A stretch of 64,000 bases of DNA, from assembly GCA_963575745.1 (NCBI GenBank), contig CAUYUJ010013836.1, forward strand, positions 335,488 through 399,487. Reading direction: 5' to 3'. Below the pieces are notes generated by a model. It saw nothing but the letters and a program-made list of their open reading frames with translations. It was not told the DNA's origin and ran no database searches. Of the stretch, positions 10,141 to 46,904 are shown piece after piece. The stretch is from Prorocentrum cordatum. Taxonomy: Eukaryota; Sar; Dinophyceae; Prorocentrales; Prorocentraceae. Every line of letters starts with the position of its first letter. Position 1 is the stretch's first letter. Both the position numbers and the translations under genes were made by a program.

Positions 10141-10560
10141 AACTTATTGTTGTTGTCGTTGTGAAGGTTGTTGTTGTTTTTGGTTGTTGTGTTTGTTGTT
10201 TGTTGTTTGTTGTTGTCGTCGTCCCACCCGCGCCCCGCCCCGCGACCCACCCGCGACCGACCCCGCGACCCACCCCGAGACCCACCCGCGACCCACCCCG
10301 CGACCCACCCACGACCCACCCGCGACCCACCCGCGACCCACCCGGCGACCCGCCCGCGACCCACCCCGAGACCCCCCCGACGACCCCCCCGGCGACCCAC
10401 CCGCGACCAACCGACCCACCCGCGACCCACCCGCGACCCACCCCGGCGACACACCCGCGACCGACTGGCGAGCCACCCGCGACCCACCCGCGACCCACCC
10501 CGCGACCCACCCCGCGACCCACCCGCGACCCACCCGCGACCCACCCGTTCCTCCGCCTCT
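10141..10560. repeat. TTG run followed by CGACCCACC minisatellite
   Basis: TTG-rich start (10147-10220), then about 35 imperfect 9-11 base units CGACCCACCCG to 10550. The same TTG-to-CGACCCACC junction, including GTTGTTGTCGTCGTCCCACC, recurs at 14389-14440. Frames on both strands remain open through the array (Arg/Pro/Thr or Gly/Trp/Val). Confidence 0.9.
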
Positions 10561-11047
10561 CCACCCTCCTTCGACTCGCTGCGCGGTCCTGGAAAACCGG
10601 TGCCAGGGCTTGTGGGCCCCCCCCGCGCTTCGGGAGGGCCTGACCCCCGGGGGGCGGACGCCATCGATCCACCCCGCACCGATCTCGGGACGGGCCTGCC
10701 CTGGGCCCTGGAGCCGCATACGCGCCCTGCGGGCTGGGCCCGGGGGGCGTGCCCCCAGGTCCTGGGGCCCCGCACGGGCCAGGCTGGGCTCGGCTGGCGA
10801 TTTGCTGGGTCCAGCGCCTTCCCTGGCTCGGCAGGGTGAGGGCGTCCCCCTCCCCCACAGGTTCCAGGCCTCGGAAAAAATAGCGAACGCTCGTGCCACA
10901 TTTATCGGTCAACGCCTCCGCCCCCCCCCATGGTCAGAGTGGGCGGTGGGTCTGATGAGTTGCACCTCGACCGCAGTCTCCCTCCGCGCGTACCAACTTG
11001 TTGAATTATCGGGAAGAGGGGATTGTTCATTTAATTCAGAGAGAATA
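10561..11047. other. No gene recognised
   Basis: GC-rich, with G and C runs. No supported exon. Confidence 0.35.
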
Positions 11048-11230
11048 CAAGGACCCCTAACCCTAATAATGCAATGAAGACGTTGCCTCACTGAGGTCCC
11101 CGTCTTTGCATTATGGATGATATATCTGGGCAGTTTGGTTCGATACATCTGCAGGAGAGAGCCTCTATCCCTTCTGATTTTGGTCCTCCTAACTTAGGTT
11201 CCCCCCAAAAAGGATAAGGGGTCCCTTTTG
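11048..11230. mobile_element. MITE-like inverted-repeat element (tentative)
   Basis: The left end has GGACCCCTAACCCTAA (about 11050) and the right end GGATAAGGGGTCCC (about 11212-11225), which are inverted copies with a few mismatches. Inside is a second inverted pair (ATAATGCAATGAAGACG and CGTCTTTGCATTAT). It is AT-richer than its flanks. Only one copy is seen in the window, so the call is tentative. Confidence 0.4.
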
Positions 11231-11289
11231 GGTCAATCATGATTGTTTCCCTCCACCGTCGCTCCTCTCCTGCCGAGACCCTCCTTTTT

Positions 11290-11408
11290 TGGGCCGCCTG
11301 CCGGCGACGCCGCGGACATCGCCGAGCGGCCGGTGCACACGTTCCGCCACGACCTCTTCGTGCACGAGGACCGCCTGCAGCCGTCGGCTTTTGCGCGGGG
11401 CGCCAAGG
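11290..11408 (+). CDS. Exon-like fragment, unknown protein
   Basis: One + frame reads PAGDAADIAERPVHTF then RHDLFVHEDRLQPSAFARGA, with nearly every third codon position G or C, as in expressed genes of many dinoflagellates. It ends at GCCAAG followed by GCCAATCG, which could be a GC-type donor. I do not recognise the protein and cannot place a start or partner exons. It may be an isolated exon, a captured fragment or chance. Confidence 0.25.
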
Positions 11409-11504
11409 CCAATCGCTTGGGTGGAGTCTTTCCCCAATCAGAGCTTGCCTCTGTAGGGGTCCTAGCGGATATAAAGCTGAGGTGAGGTGGGCGGCCGATT
11501 TCGG

Positions 11505-11685
11505 TGGCCTGGGCCGGGTGCCCGGGTGCCCGGGGGTTCCCGGGGGTGCCCGGGTGCCCAGGTGTGTGGCCGATTTCGGTGGCCGGGGCCGGGTGCCCGG
11601 GTGCTGCCCAGGGGTGCCCGGGGGTGCCCGGGTGCCCAGGGGTGCCCGGGTGCCCGGGGTGCCCAGAAGTGCCCGGGGGTGCCTA
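11505..11685. repeat. GGGTGCCC minisatellite
   Basis: Short units GGGTGCCC/GGGGTGCCCG, with a larger duplicated block containing GGCCGATTTCGGTGGCC at 11490 and 11567. Confidence 0.85.
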
Positions 11686-11780
11686 GCCCGATAGCCCTAT
11701 AACCCTATAGCCCAATAGCCCAATCGCCATATATCCCTATAGCACTATAACCCTGTAGCCCTATAGCCGTACCTATACGA
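11686..11780. repeat. TAGCCCTA minisatellite, small block
   Basis: Degenerate units of ATAGCCCTATAGCCC, the same family as the large block at 13290-13605. Confidence 0.85.
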
Positions 11781-11819
11781 CCACCCTTCGGGTGATAAGG
11801 AGGTTCGGCGGGGGGGAAC

Positions 11820-12050
11820 CAACGTCTCACTCGACCGGTCTCATTATCGATCTCAGTATCGATCTCACTATCGGTCTCGCTCCATCGATCTCACTCGATC
11901 GATCTCACAATCGATCTCACTCGATCTATCTCATTCGATCGATCTCACAATTGATCTCACAATCGATCTCACAATCGATCACACAATCGATCTCACATTC
12001 GGTCTCAATATCGATCTCACTATCGCTCTCACAATCGCTCTCACAATCAA
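11820..12050. repeat. TCGATCTCAC minisatellite
   Basis: About 20 units of TCGATCTCACAA/TA-type sequence, grading into the ATC array. Confidence 0.85.
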
Positions 12051-12693
12051 CGTCATCATCATCATCATCAACATCATCAACATCAACATCATCACAAACA
12101 TCGTCATCATCATGAGGGCACCGTCACCATCATCATCATAAACATCATCATCAACGTCAGCATCATCATCGGGACATCATCATCATCATCACCATCATCA
12201 TCTCATCATCAACATCATCATCATCATCATCGGGACACAGTCATCGTCATCATCATCAGCAGCATCATCATAATCATCATCACCATCGGGACACCATCAT
12301 GATCACCATCGTTCTCATCATCAACATTATCATCAACATCGTCATGATCCTCGGGACACCATCATCATCATGATCATCGCATCATCACCATCATCATCAT
12401 CGACATCACCATCATCAACAACATCATCATTGGGGCACCATCATCATCATGAGCAACATCATCATCAACATCGTCATTATCATTATTATCATCATCGGGG
12501 CACCATCAGCATCACCATCATCATCATCACCATCAGCATCATCAGCATCATCTTCGGGACACCATAATCATCATCAACATCATCATCATCATCAACATCA
12601 TTATCGCCAGGACAGCATTTCCATCAACATCATCATCACCAACATAATCGGAATGATCATCATCATCATCATCAGCATCATCATCATCATCAT

Positions 12694-12727
<34 letters not shown>

Positions 12728-12899
12728 GGGACACCATCATCGTCATCATCATCAACATAATCATCATGAGCATCATCATCCTCATCATCGGGACACTATC
12801 ATCATCATCGACACCATCATCAACATCATCATCATCTTCATCGGGACACCATCATCATCATCATCTCATCATCATCATCACCATCATCATCATCACCAT

Positions 12900-12931
<32 letters not shown>

Positions 12932-12935
12932 CGCG
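12045..12935. repeat. ATC (TCA) array with interspersed CGGGACACC
   Basis: An imperfect (ATC)n of almost 0.9 kb in which CGGGACACCATC or CGGGGCACC interrupts every 50-120 bases. The strand sense is opposite to the GAT arrays elsewhere in the window. Confidence 0.95.
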
Positions 12936-13175
12936 GGACACCGCGGGACACCGGCGGGACACCGCGGGACACCGCGGGACACCGCGGGACACCGCGGGAC
13001 ACCGCGGGACACCGGCGGGACACCGCGGGGCCCCGCGCCCCGGATGAGAAACATTTGGTCCGGCCGCGCCTCAGCCACAGGAGGACACCGCGGGACACCG
13101 GCGGGACACCGCGGGGCCCCGCGCCCCGGAAGAGAAACATTTGGTCCGGCCGCGCCTTAGCCACAGGAGACTTTT
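12936..13175. repeat. GGGACACCGC array plus 86-base tandem pair
   Basis: About ten units of CGGGACACCG (12944-13030), then a block with GCGGGGCCCCGCGCCCCGGA, GAGAAACATTTGGTCCGG and CCACAGGAG that is repeated once (13025-13085 and 13111-13170). The unit looks like the interruption of the neighbouring ATC array amplified on its own. Confidence 0.9.
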
Positions 13176-13289
13176 TCTCGCCCGCCCACGCAGCTTCGCC
13201 TCGCACGCACGGCACGCACGAACACGAAACCGAAACCGATTTCCCGGTGGGGGGCTCGCCGTTCCACTTCGATCTCACCCCCTCACCTC

Positions 13290-13605
13290 CGATAGCCCTA
13301 TAGCCCAATAGCCCAATAGCCCAATAGCCCCATAGCCCCATAGCCCCATAGCCCTATAGCCCTATAGCCCTATAGCCCTATAGCCCTATAGCCTTATAGC
13401 CCTATAGCCCTATGGTCCTAAAGCCCTATAGCCGTGTATAGCCCTATAGCCCTATAGGCCGAATAGCCTTATAGCCCTTAGCCCTATAGCCCTGTAGCCC
13501 TATAGCCCCATAGCCCTAAAGGCTTCTAGCCCTATATCCCTATGGCCACATCGCCCTATAGCCCTATAGCCCCATAGCCCTAAAGCCCTAAAGCCCCATA
13601 GCCCC
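13290..13605. repeat. TAGCCCTA minisatellite, main block
   Basis: About 35 degenerate units of CCCTATAG with CCCAATAG, CCCCATAG and CCCTAAAG variants. It contains CCCTAAA, the plant-type and dinoflagellate telomere unit, only as sporadic variants. Confidence 0.9.
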
Positions 13606-13624
13606 CCCAAATTCTGATTGGGGC

Positions 13625-13860
13625 TTTTCTCTGGTATCATTCTTTTCTGTTTCTCTCTCTTTTTCTTTCTCCTCACTGTCTGTCTCTGTCTCTGCCTCTG
13701 TCCCTCTTTCTCTCGCAGTCCGTTTTGTTTTTCTCTCGCCCACTCCCTCTCTGTCTCTTCTTATGTCGTTTACTATCTCTCTCAGTCTCTCTCTCTCTCT
13801 GTCTCTCTGTGTCTGTCTCTCTCCCTCTCTCTCTTGCTGCATGTCTCTCTTTTCCGCCCC
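13625..13860 (+). repeat. CT-rich pyrimidine tract upstream of the CCAR-like gene
   Basis: Long TCTCTCTCTGTCTC-type tract ending about 150 bases before the start codon at 14012. Position and strand fit a polypyrimidine tract feeding a trans-splice acceptor, but it may be just another microsatellite. Confidence 0.6.
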
Positions 13861-13894
13861 CGCCTCGGCGTCCTTGTGCACTTCATCCCCTGAT

Positions 13895-13919
13895 TCAGAG
13901 CCACTTGGGCTCAAACTAG
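13895..13919 (+). promoter_or_regulatory. Possible spliced-leader relic and trans-splice acceptor
   Basis: AGCCACTTGGGCTCAA at 13899-13914 matches 14 of 16 bases of the dinoflagellate spliced leader core AGCCATTTTGGCTCAA. The next AG (13918-13919) could be the acceptor. In dinoflagellates, relic leaders upstream of genes are explained by reintegration of trans-spliced mRNA. Chance is not excluded. Confidence 0.35.
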
Positions 13920-14011
13920 GGGTATATTTTCTTTCGGGTCTCCTCCATCCGCCGGCTCTTGCTGGCAAGGGGTAGCAAGGGAAGTTTTCGCAGCTGCAGC
14001 TCTACCAGACA

Positions 14012-39967
<25,956 letters not shown>

Positions 39968-40082
39968 ACTTACGGTTGGTCAAGATGTTGGACTCACCCC
40001 GAGCCGTTGGGGAAACCTTGTGGGGAACATTGGAGAGAGGAAGAGAGAGATGAGGAGGTGGTGAGGAAAGAGAAAGAGAACA

Positions 40083-40135
40083 CGGAGGAGGAGGATGATG
40101 AGGAGGAGGAGGAGTAGGAGGAGGAGGAGGAAGGG
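40083..40135. repeat. GGA microsatellite
   Basis: Short (GGA)n with GATGATG interruption, just ahead of composite repeat R copy 2. Confidence 0.85.
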
Positions 40136-40139
40136 GATG

Positions 40140-40815
40140 ACGAGTGTCAACCCAAGATTCATCAACGATGTTGGATTACACCCTCCCTCCAAGCTCCCTC
40201 TTCATAGGCCCCTACTAAGGTTTTATTTCCACTGAGGAAAGTAATTACGCCGTTGGGGGACAACCGTGTGATAATCTTGATGCGCACCAAGACACCATTC
40301 TTAGGATTCCAACGCCACGAGTCAACCTGACTGCTGTGTCTTGACCATCCTTAATCGTGCCACCCTTCCTGGGATTTCAACACTGCGAAGCAACTCAACT
40401 GATGCGCCCTGACAGTGCTCAATCGTTCCAAAGCACCGTTTCTGGTACGTTAACCATGAGAGCCTGTGGAACTCTTCACAGGCTTGGGACGAATCTGCAC
40501 GACGCAAGAGCGAGAGCCACATTTTGAAAACGAACCGCTCTCAATCCGTGAAGCTCTTGCAATGTTTGTCAAGCGAATATGCGCGGCACTAAGGCGAGAG
40601 CCACAGTTTGAAACCACCCGCCCTGAATCCGCGAAGCTCTTGCACATGTTTTAAGCGAGCGTGCGCGGCGCTAAGGCCAGAACCACATCTGTTAAACTGT
40701 TGTCAGTTCTTAAACATCAGGCTAATCCATGACGAGGAAGTCTCATGCCAAACGCCCAGCCCGCCCCTCCGACTGGCCTCGGAATGCGACAGAGAGGAGT
40801 TATTCATAAGGAAAG
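40140..40815 (+). repeat. Composite repeat R, copy 2
   Basis: Head at 40146-40210 (CAACGATGTTGGATTACACC), 70-base units, three 82-base units with GAGAGCCACA-TTTGAAA, and tail GGAATGCGACAGAGAGGAG with TTATTCATAAGGAA. Same orientation as the other copies. Begins about 170 bases after the CCAR-like stop codon. Confidence 0.85.
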
Positions 40816-41870
40816 GAATTCATGGGGATGAGGAGGCCTTGCACGCGCTTAAGATTGAACATGCGATCATGTTGTTTGTTGTCAGTTGTGTCTCCTTCTT
40901 TGCTGGCCCCAGGCCTCCAAGCTGGCCCACGAGGTCTCCAAGAGGGCTTCACATCTGGCCTGTTTGGCCATCGCGCAGCAATCTGGAGGTTTGGAGTCCG
41001 AAGAACGCTTGCAGGGCACCAGGGAACATTACGCGCCACATCCCAAGAGCGCGCACGAGTGCTCAAGAGCACGTCAATTGGGGGCCTTGGGGCCTGGAGA
41101 ACACCTTCCAATCTCCACCAGTGGGATCCATCGATGAACTGCGGACGCGCCACTCAGTGCCTCGTGTCGCGGCGGCAGATTGTATCGCCGAGACCTTACG
41201 GACAGTTCCGCCGACCCTGGAAGGAGATGGGCAAGGACGTAACAGGCGGAAGGGGGGCACGGGAGGAGGGGGCGGCAGGAGAAGTAGAGGGGGCAAGGGA
41301 GCATGGAACAATGGTGCAGCAGGTCGAATCATTGACGAGGGAGCACTCTGGTAAAGTGCAGCGTAAGGGGGCAGCAGGGAGGAGAGCAACGGTGGCCCAA
41401 TTTGCCCGATTTGGCTGCAGCCTGGTCCACGTTGGTGGGTCTTGGGGCTCTGTCTCCCCTGATTCCCTCTCCTGAACTCCCCAGGACCCACCCACTCGCG
41501 TCGAATCAGCAATCAAAGGGATTGGGCTTCCTTTTTGACTCGATCCCGTATGGCTCGATGTCGTCGCGGCTGGCGCACCTGAGAAGGGGCTAAAGTGGCC
41601 ACAATGAAAGGAGAGAGAGAGCATCTAATAGAAAAGTCCGTTGCGCACGCCGACAGGGTCGCCGGATGACGGGAACAATTGTTGCATTCGGAGGGTCCCG
41701 CGATGGACGTCGCCTGCAGGCCCCGATGGAAATGTATCGAAGACGCCTACGGCGAATCACCGCCGCCCCCTGCCTTTTTGGAAGCGCCTATGTGGCCGAA
41801 CGTTGAGGCCAGACCTGCCAAGCTATCGGACCACGTGTTCCCCGAATCGGTTTGGAAAGCCTTCGGGGAA
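40816..41870. other. No gene recognised
   Basis: Mixed-composition DNA. Open frames of up to 248 codons on + and 149 on - overlap each other and carry no motif. A purine-rich stretch lies at 41220-41400. Confidence 0.4.
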
Positions 41871-42500
41871 CACGTGGGCATCTTGAAGGTCATCTTGGCC
41901 GTCTTGGAGGCCTCTTGGGCAAGCTTTGGGCGATCTTTGGGGCTTTTTGGGCCGTCTCGGGCCAGCTTCGAGCCAACTTCGGCCATCTTGGTGGGTTCCT
42001 GGCACGTCTGAAGCCGTCGGAAGCCGTTTGGGGGGCCTCTATGGGCCGACTTGGGGCCCGCTTGGAATGCTCCAGGGCCGTCTTGGAGGCCATCTTGGGC
42101 GTCTGGGAGGCCATCTTGGGCGTGTTGGAGGCCTCTTGGGCCCTCTTGGGGCCCTCTAGGGGCCATCTTGGAGGCCACTTGGGCCATCATGGGGCTCTCT
42201 TGGGGGCCTCTTGGGCGATCTTGGGGGCTTCTTGGGCCGTCTTGAGCCGTCGGAGAGCCGAAAAGGCGCAAATGCCAAAATCCTTCAAAAACCAAGGGAA
42301 AATCAATGATTTTGGCCTCTTCGGACTCTCCTGGAGGACCTCTTGGAGGCCTCTTGGGCCGTCTGGGAGGCCTCTGGGGGGCCTCTTGGGCCGTCTTGGG
42401 CCGTCTTGGACTCTCTTGGGCCGTTTTGGAGGCCGTCTTGGACCATCTCGGGCGGACTTGGAGGCCATCTTGGGCCATCTTCGCGATTTTTTGAGGATGT
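41871..42500. repeat. Family G minisatellite, block 6
   Basis: Long stretch of CTTGGGCCGTCTTGGGGGCC and AGGCCATCTTGG units, interrupted at 42250-42320 by GCCAAAATCCTTC and AAAATCAATGATTTTGGC. Frames up to 317 codons run across it on both strands; they are Trp/Gly/Leu or Lys/Arg/Pro-rich repeats, not genes. Confidence 0.9.
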
Positions 42501-42671
42501 CCCGAGCGAAACGGCCGTTCTTGGAGGATTTTTTGCGGTCGTTGAGCACGTTTGGGGAAATTCCGGGTGGCCGGCGGGTTCTGCCGGAGCCCATTGGGGA
42601 GTTCTTTTGGAAAAAGAACCAAAACCAAAACCTGAAACGTCCAGCACGCCGTGCACCCCTGCAAGCAGGGG

Positions 42672-42760
42672 GCGGCGGATCCAGCCGCCTGCGGCAAGTC
42701 CCGCCACCGTGCCAGCCCAGCACTCTGGGTGGCGACTGGTCGAGGAGCGCGCAGGAGGCC
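42672..42760 (+). repeat. Dispersed repeat E, copy 2
   Basis: CCTGCGGCAAGTCCCGCCAC and ACTCTGGGTGGCGACTGG match copy 1 at 27648-27740. It is followed after about 20 bases by family G, whereas copy 1 is followed by a GAT array. Confidence 0.8.
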
Positions 42761-42774
42761 GTAACGCGTTGCTT

Positions 42775-43345
42775 CCTCCTCTTGGGCCTTTTGGGGGCCT
42801 CTTAGGGCCTTCTTGGGAGCCTCTTGGAGGTCGCTTTGGGGCGTCTTGGGGGCCTGTCGAGGCTCCTTGGGGGCTCCTTGGGCTGTCTCGGGGAGCTCTT
42901 GGGCAGTCTGGCGCCTTCGGAGTCCGCCCTGGGGGCCTCTCTGGGCCGTCTTCGTCTTGGGGTCTCATTGGGGCCGTCTTGGGGCCGCCTTGGGGTCGTC
43001 TTGGGGCCGCCTTGGGGCCGTCTAGGAGGCCCTCTGGGCCCCTTCGGGGCCCTCTTCGGGGCCTCTTGGACCGTCCTGGGGCCATCTTGAAGGCCTCTTG
43101 GCCCACCTGGGGCTGACGGGACCCCGAAAAGTTCAGAACGCGAGGCTATTGGAAAAGCCTAAGGGGAGTCAGAGACTTCACCTCCTTGTCCTCTTGAAGC
43201 CCGCTTTGGCCGTCTTGGGGTTCTCTCAGGCCGTCCGTCTTGAGGCCATATTTGGCCTTCGTGGAGCGGTCCTGGGCTGTCCTCAAGGCATCTTGGGCAA
43301 TCTTGGTGGCCAGCCTCGGCTGTCCGGGAAGCCATGTTGAGCCTC
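42775..43345. repeat. Family G minisatellite, block 7
   Basis: Densest block: GGGGCCGTCTTGGGGCCGCC units to 43110, a spacer, then more diverged units. Confidence 0.9.
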
Positions 43346-43589
43346 CTAGACGCTTTAGAAGGCGCCGGAGAAGCGTCGGGCCGCCCTGCGATCCTCTGCA
43401 GGGGGGCGGGGGCGGGCGCTTCATGCCACTTCGTGGTTGGAAGGGCGAGGTGCCCCGTGGAAGACTTGCAGGGGTCATGCCACACCGCACTTGGCACTCA
43501 TTATTCCATGTCTCGACGTGCCAGTGAGGCATGGCGGCAGCTTATATGCGTTATCGTATTAAAATTGGGGGATGGGGGGATGAGGGGCA

Positions 43590-43745
43590 GGGGGAGGAGG
43601 AGGAGGATAAGGACGAGGAGGAGGAGGAAGAGGAGGAAGAGCAGGAGGAGAAGGACGAGGAGGAGGAGGAGGAGGACGAGGAGGAGGAGGAGTACGAGGA
43701 GGAGGAGGAGGGGGGGGAGGAGGAGGAGGAGGAGAAGGAGGAGGA
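43590..43745. repeat. GGA microsatellite
   Basis: Imperfect (GGA)n with GAC and TAC interruptions, upstream of composite repeat R copy 3. Confidence 0.95.
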
Positions 43746-43749
43746 CCAG

Positions 43750-44612
43750 TGTAAACCCAAGAGTCATCAACGATGTTGGAGTAAACCCTCCCTCCAAGCT
43801 CCCTCTTCATAGGCCTCATACAACGGTTCATTTCCATTGAGGGAACCGCCTCGTTGGAAGACACACGTTTGAAGACCCTGAAGCATGCCAAAACAATGTT
43901 ATCGGGATTCCAACGCCACGGATCAACTTGACTGTTGCTTCTTGAATCCTGAATCGTGCCAGAACGCCATTCCGAGGACTTCAACACAGAGAAACAACTT
44001 AACTGTCGCACCCGCATAATCCTGAACCTTTCCAAAACACCATTTCTGTACGCTGATGATGTGAATCCGCGAAACTCCTGAACCTTGTGAAAACGAATGT
44101 GCGCGGCGTCAAGGCGAGAGCCACATTTTGGAAAGGCGCCGCTCTCAATCCGTGAAGCTCTTGCAACTCTTTAACATGAATGTGCGCCACGCTAAGGCGA
44201 GGGCCACATATTGAAAACGACCCGCCCTCAGTCAATGATGCTCTTGCAATTTTGCAAAACATGCGCCGCGCTGAGGCGAGAGCCACATTTTTTGAAAACG
44301 GCCCGCCCTCAATCTGTAACATTCTTGCGAATTGTGAAAGCGAATGTGCGCCACGCTAAGGCGAGGGCCACATTTTGAAAACGACCCACCCTCAATTCGT
44401 GAAGATCTGGCAACTTTTTAAAACGAATGTGCGATGCACTAAGGCGAGAACCACATTTTGGAAACGACCCGCCCTCCATCTGTGAAGCTGTTGCCATTTC
44501 GTAAACTTCAGAGTCATAAGTAGTGTGGAAGTCTAAGGCGAAACGCCCGGCACGCCCTAAAAACTGGCCTCGGGGTGCGACAGGGAAAATTTATTCATTA
44601 GGAAAAGGACTG
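43750..44612 (+). repeat. Composite repeat R, copy 3
   Basis: Most complete copy. Head with CATCAACGATGTTGGAGTAA, several 70-base units, then five 82-base units (AATGTGCG near 44096, 44179, 44262, 44343 and 44426) and the tail GGGTGCGACAGGGAAAATTT. GGA repeats lie on both sides. Confidence 0.9.
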
Positions 44613-45720
44613 GAGGAGGAGGAGGGGGAGGAGAGGGAGGAGGAGGAGGCGGAGGAGGACGAGCCCCTCTTGAGGAGCCGCAGCGCCACTACGGGGGCGG
44701 TCAGCGGCGCCCGGGGGCGAATCAAGCGCTGGATATCCCCTGCTCCTCCCGGCGCCGCCCCCTGGCGCGCTTCGCGCGCCAGGGGAGGGACAGTAGATGG
44801 ACAATCTAGTCGAACCCTTACACATTCGAGGGGACTTCTGAATCACCCCTCCGCCCCCGACATTGATCTCAGTAATGGCGGTGCTTTGGGGTTTCGAATA
44901 TATCTGTCCACTCACGCCCCTCCTTCGCCACGCCATCAATTTTAATTTCGGGGGGGCGAGGGGGCGTCTTGGGTCACAGTGTCGAATCTAATGTCAGTTT
45001 ACGCGACCGTCCGTCGGACGGGGCTAGGACGAAGGTAAATCCGTCCAGAACGCTCTGAGAAGGCCGCGGCGCGCGATGCATCCTCCAGAGCCGCCGGATC
45101 TCAGAGATTCCCGATCTGTCCTCCCCTGCTTTCTCCTCGTCCTGGCTTCGTCTTACGGGAGGGTACGGCGCCGACCCAGGAGATCCGCGCGGACCTCCGA
45201 AAGCTTGTGTGCGTGTGTGTGTCTGTGCTGATTTTTGTTCGCCCGCGCGCGTCCGGGGGCGATGCAAGCGCTGGATATCCCCTCCTGGCGGCCTCTGGCG
45301 GCGCCGCCCCTGGCGCGCTTCGCGCGCGCCTGGGGCGGGGGTGCGCAGAGGGAAGGTCACCCCACCGTTCAGAAGAGGAACAGGTACCGATACCGCTACC
45401 CTTCCTCGTTTCCCCCTTCTTGCGCCTCCTGGGAGGCCCTCGTCGCCACCGCTGGATTCGCCTCGAAACTCTGGTCAGAACGCACCCCGAGAGAGGTCCG
45501 GGGAGTAGCGGTACGGGTACCTTGTGGTTGCCCCAAGGTGGGGCTCAGGAGCGAGCCCAGCTGGATGCCCACAGCTCTTTCCTTCTTCCAGCGGCCGTAT
45601 GGGGCGATCTTCCTCTTGACCCCACCTCCGCCCCTACCCCACGTATGCGCCCCCCTCGGCAGGGGAGGGAGGGCCCGTCGCCGACCCAGGAGATCCGCGC
45701 GGTTATTCGACAGCCTGATG
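44613..45720. repeat. GC-rich region with a duplicated hairpin-bearing block
   Basis: A block with GCAAGCGCTGGATATCCCCT-type sequence and a GC hairpin occurs at about 44690-44785 and again at 45243-45335. The first hairpin (44759-44785) has a perfect 12-base stem CCCCTGGCGCGC and a 3-base loop. GACCCAGGAGATCCGCGCGG occurs at 45173 and 45684. No gene. Confidence 0.55.
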
Positions 45721-46904
45721 TGTTATGCTACTTGTGGTTGGCCTGCTATGCCTGTGTACATGGCCGACGATGCTCGAAGACGAATGCGCGCAATGCTTTC
45801 CCCGCTCCTGTCGCAGCCTCCGAGAGCTCTGGGAAGGCGGCTCAGCCTTCTCTCTTCGTGCCGGGGGCAGCAGCTGCTTCAATCGCGCTGGCTGCCCCCA
45901 GCACTCCGTCTCGAGCCTCTCCAGTCACACACCGGCACCCCACCTGGCCAGAGACCCATCTGGAGTTCCCAGGCTTGTAGAATGCGAGCGCGGGTGTGCC
46001 TGTTGCGTCCGCCGCAGCAGGCCAGCAACGAATCGTGGAGGTGAGCGATTCGTATCGGCCGTGCTCGTTGGGGTCGTGGTGGCGAACGGATGCCAGCTGT
46101 GCCAAGGATCGGCAGCTGGCCTCTCAGGGCCGACCCGCGATCGGCATTTGGTCTTCTCGGCACCGTGCCAGTTGGATGCCAGCTGTGCCCAGGGGGCCCC
46201 TCCCCCCCGCGCCCCGCGCGGCGGGAGTCTTCTGCTCTCTCTGGAGGGCTGCTTCGCTCGAACCGGTGCTCACGCCCCTCCTTTTCGTTCCCTCCTGCCC
46301 CCTCCTTCCCCCGTCTCCTCCCTTCCTGCCCCCTCCTTCCCTCCTGCCCCCTCTCTTCCCATGCTGCCCTCCCCTTTCGTTCCCTCCTGCCCCCTCCTTC
46401 CCTCCTGCCCCCTCCTTCCGCCCCGGCTTCTGGCGTCCGGCCTCCGGCGTCGACGGCCCCGAACAAATCACGGGTGGAGCTCCCGACCCAACCTCACGAG
46501 GTGTTGTTCCGAGCCCGAGCGATCCGTGAGGGCCCCAGGGCCCGAAATGAAGCACTGACGCCCTTCGTGTTGTCGCCACGACTCCTGGATGTCAGGGTGC
46601 CTCTCCGCCCCTGAGAGGGACAGGCTGGACGAGAGGGGGGATCCCCTTGCCACGACTCCCCTGCGGGCATCGCTCGAGCCGGCCGATGAGCCGCCGGTCA
46701 TCCGATCCGCCGACCTTGCCGATCAACCGAGCACACACCAGGCTGCCGATCAGCTGATCAGGAACCAGCCAGGCGAGGGGAACTCGCCCTCTGGGCGAGG
46801 TCCCGATGCGTGGGCCGACGGGTCGCTCGCCCCAGCGCAGGTATTGGGACAGTGGCAAGAAGGGGGACAGCAAGGGCTACCAGAAGGGTGGCTACCAGAA
46901 GGTC
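45721..46904. other. No gene recognised; CCTTCCCTCCTGCCCC minisatellite
   Basis: Overlapping + frames of up to 277 codons, none with a motif I know. A 15-16 base CCCTCCTGCCCCCTCCTT repeat spans 46285-46425. GGATGCCAGCTGTGCC occurs at 46088 and 46173. Confidence 0.4.

Noticed and set aside
9978-10912. Three overlapping ~300-codon frames at the CGACCCACC array, and similar ones at 14294-15479
   Set aside because: The 9-11 base unit leaves frames open on both strands; proteins are pure Arg/Pro/Thr or Gly/Trp/Val repeats.
13290-13605. Telomere
   Set aside because: The dominant unit is CCCTATAG, not CCCTAAA, and the array is internal with unrelated DNA on both sides.
41747-43116. 316-, 317-, 267- and 257-codon frames on both strands
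   Set aside because: Translations of family G minisatellite units; no motif, and equal openness in several frames.
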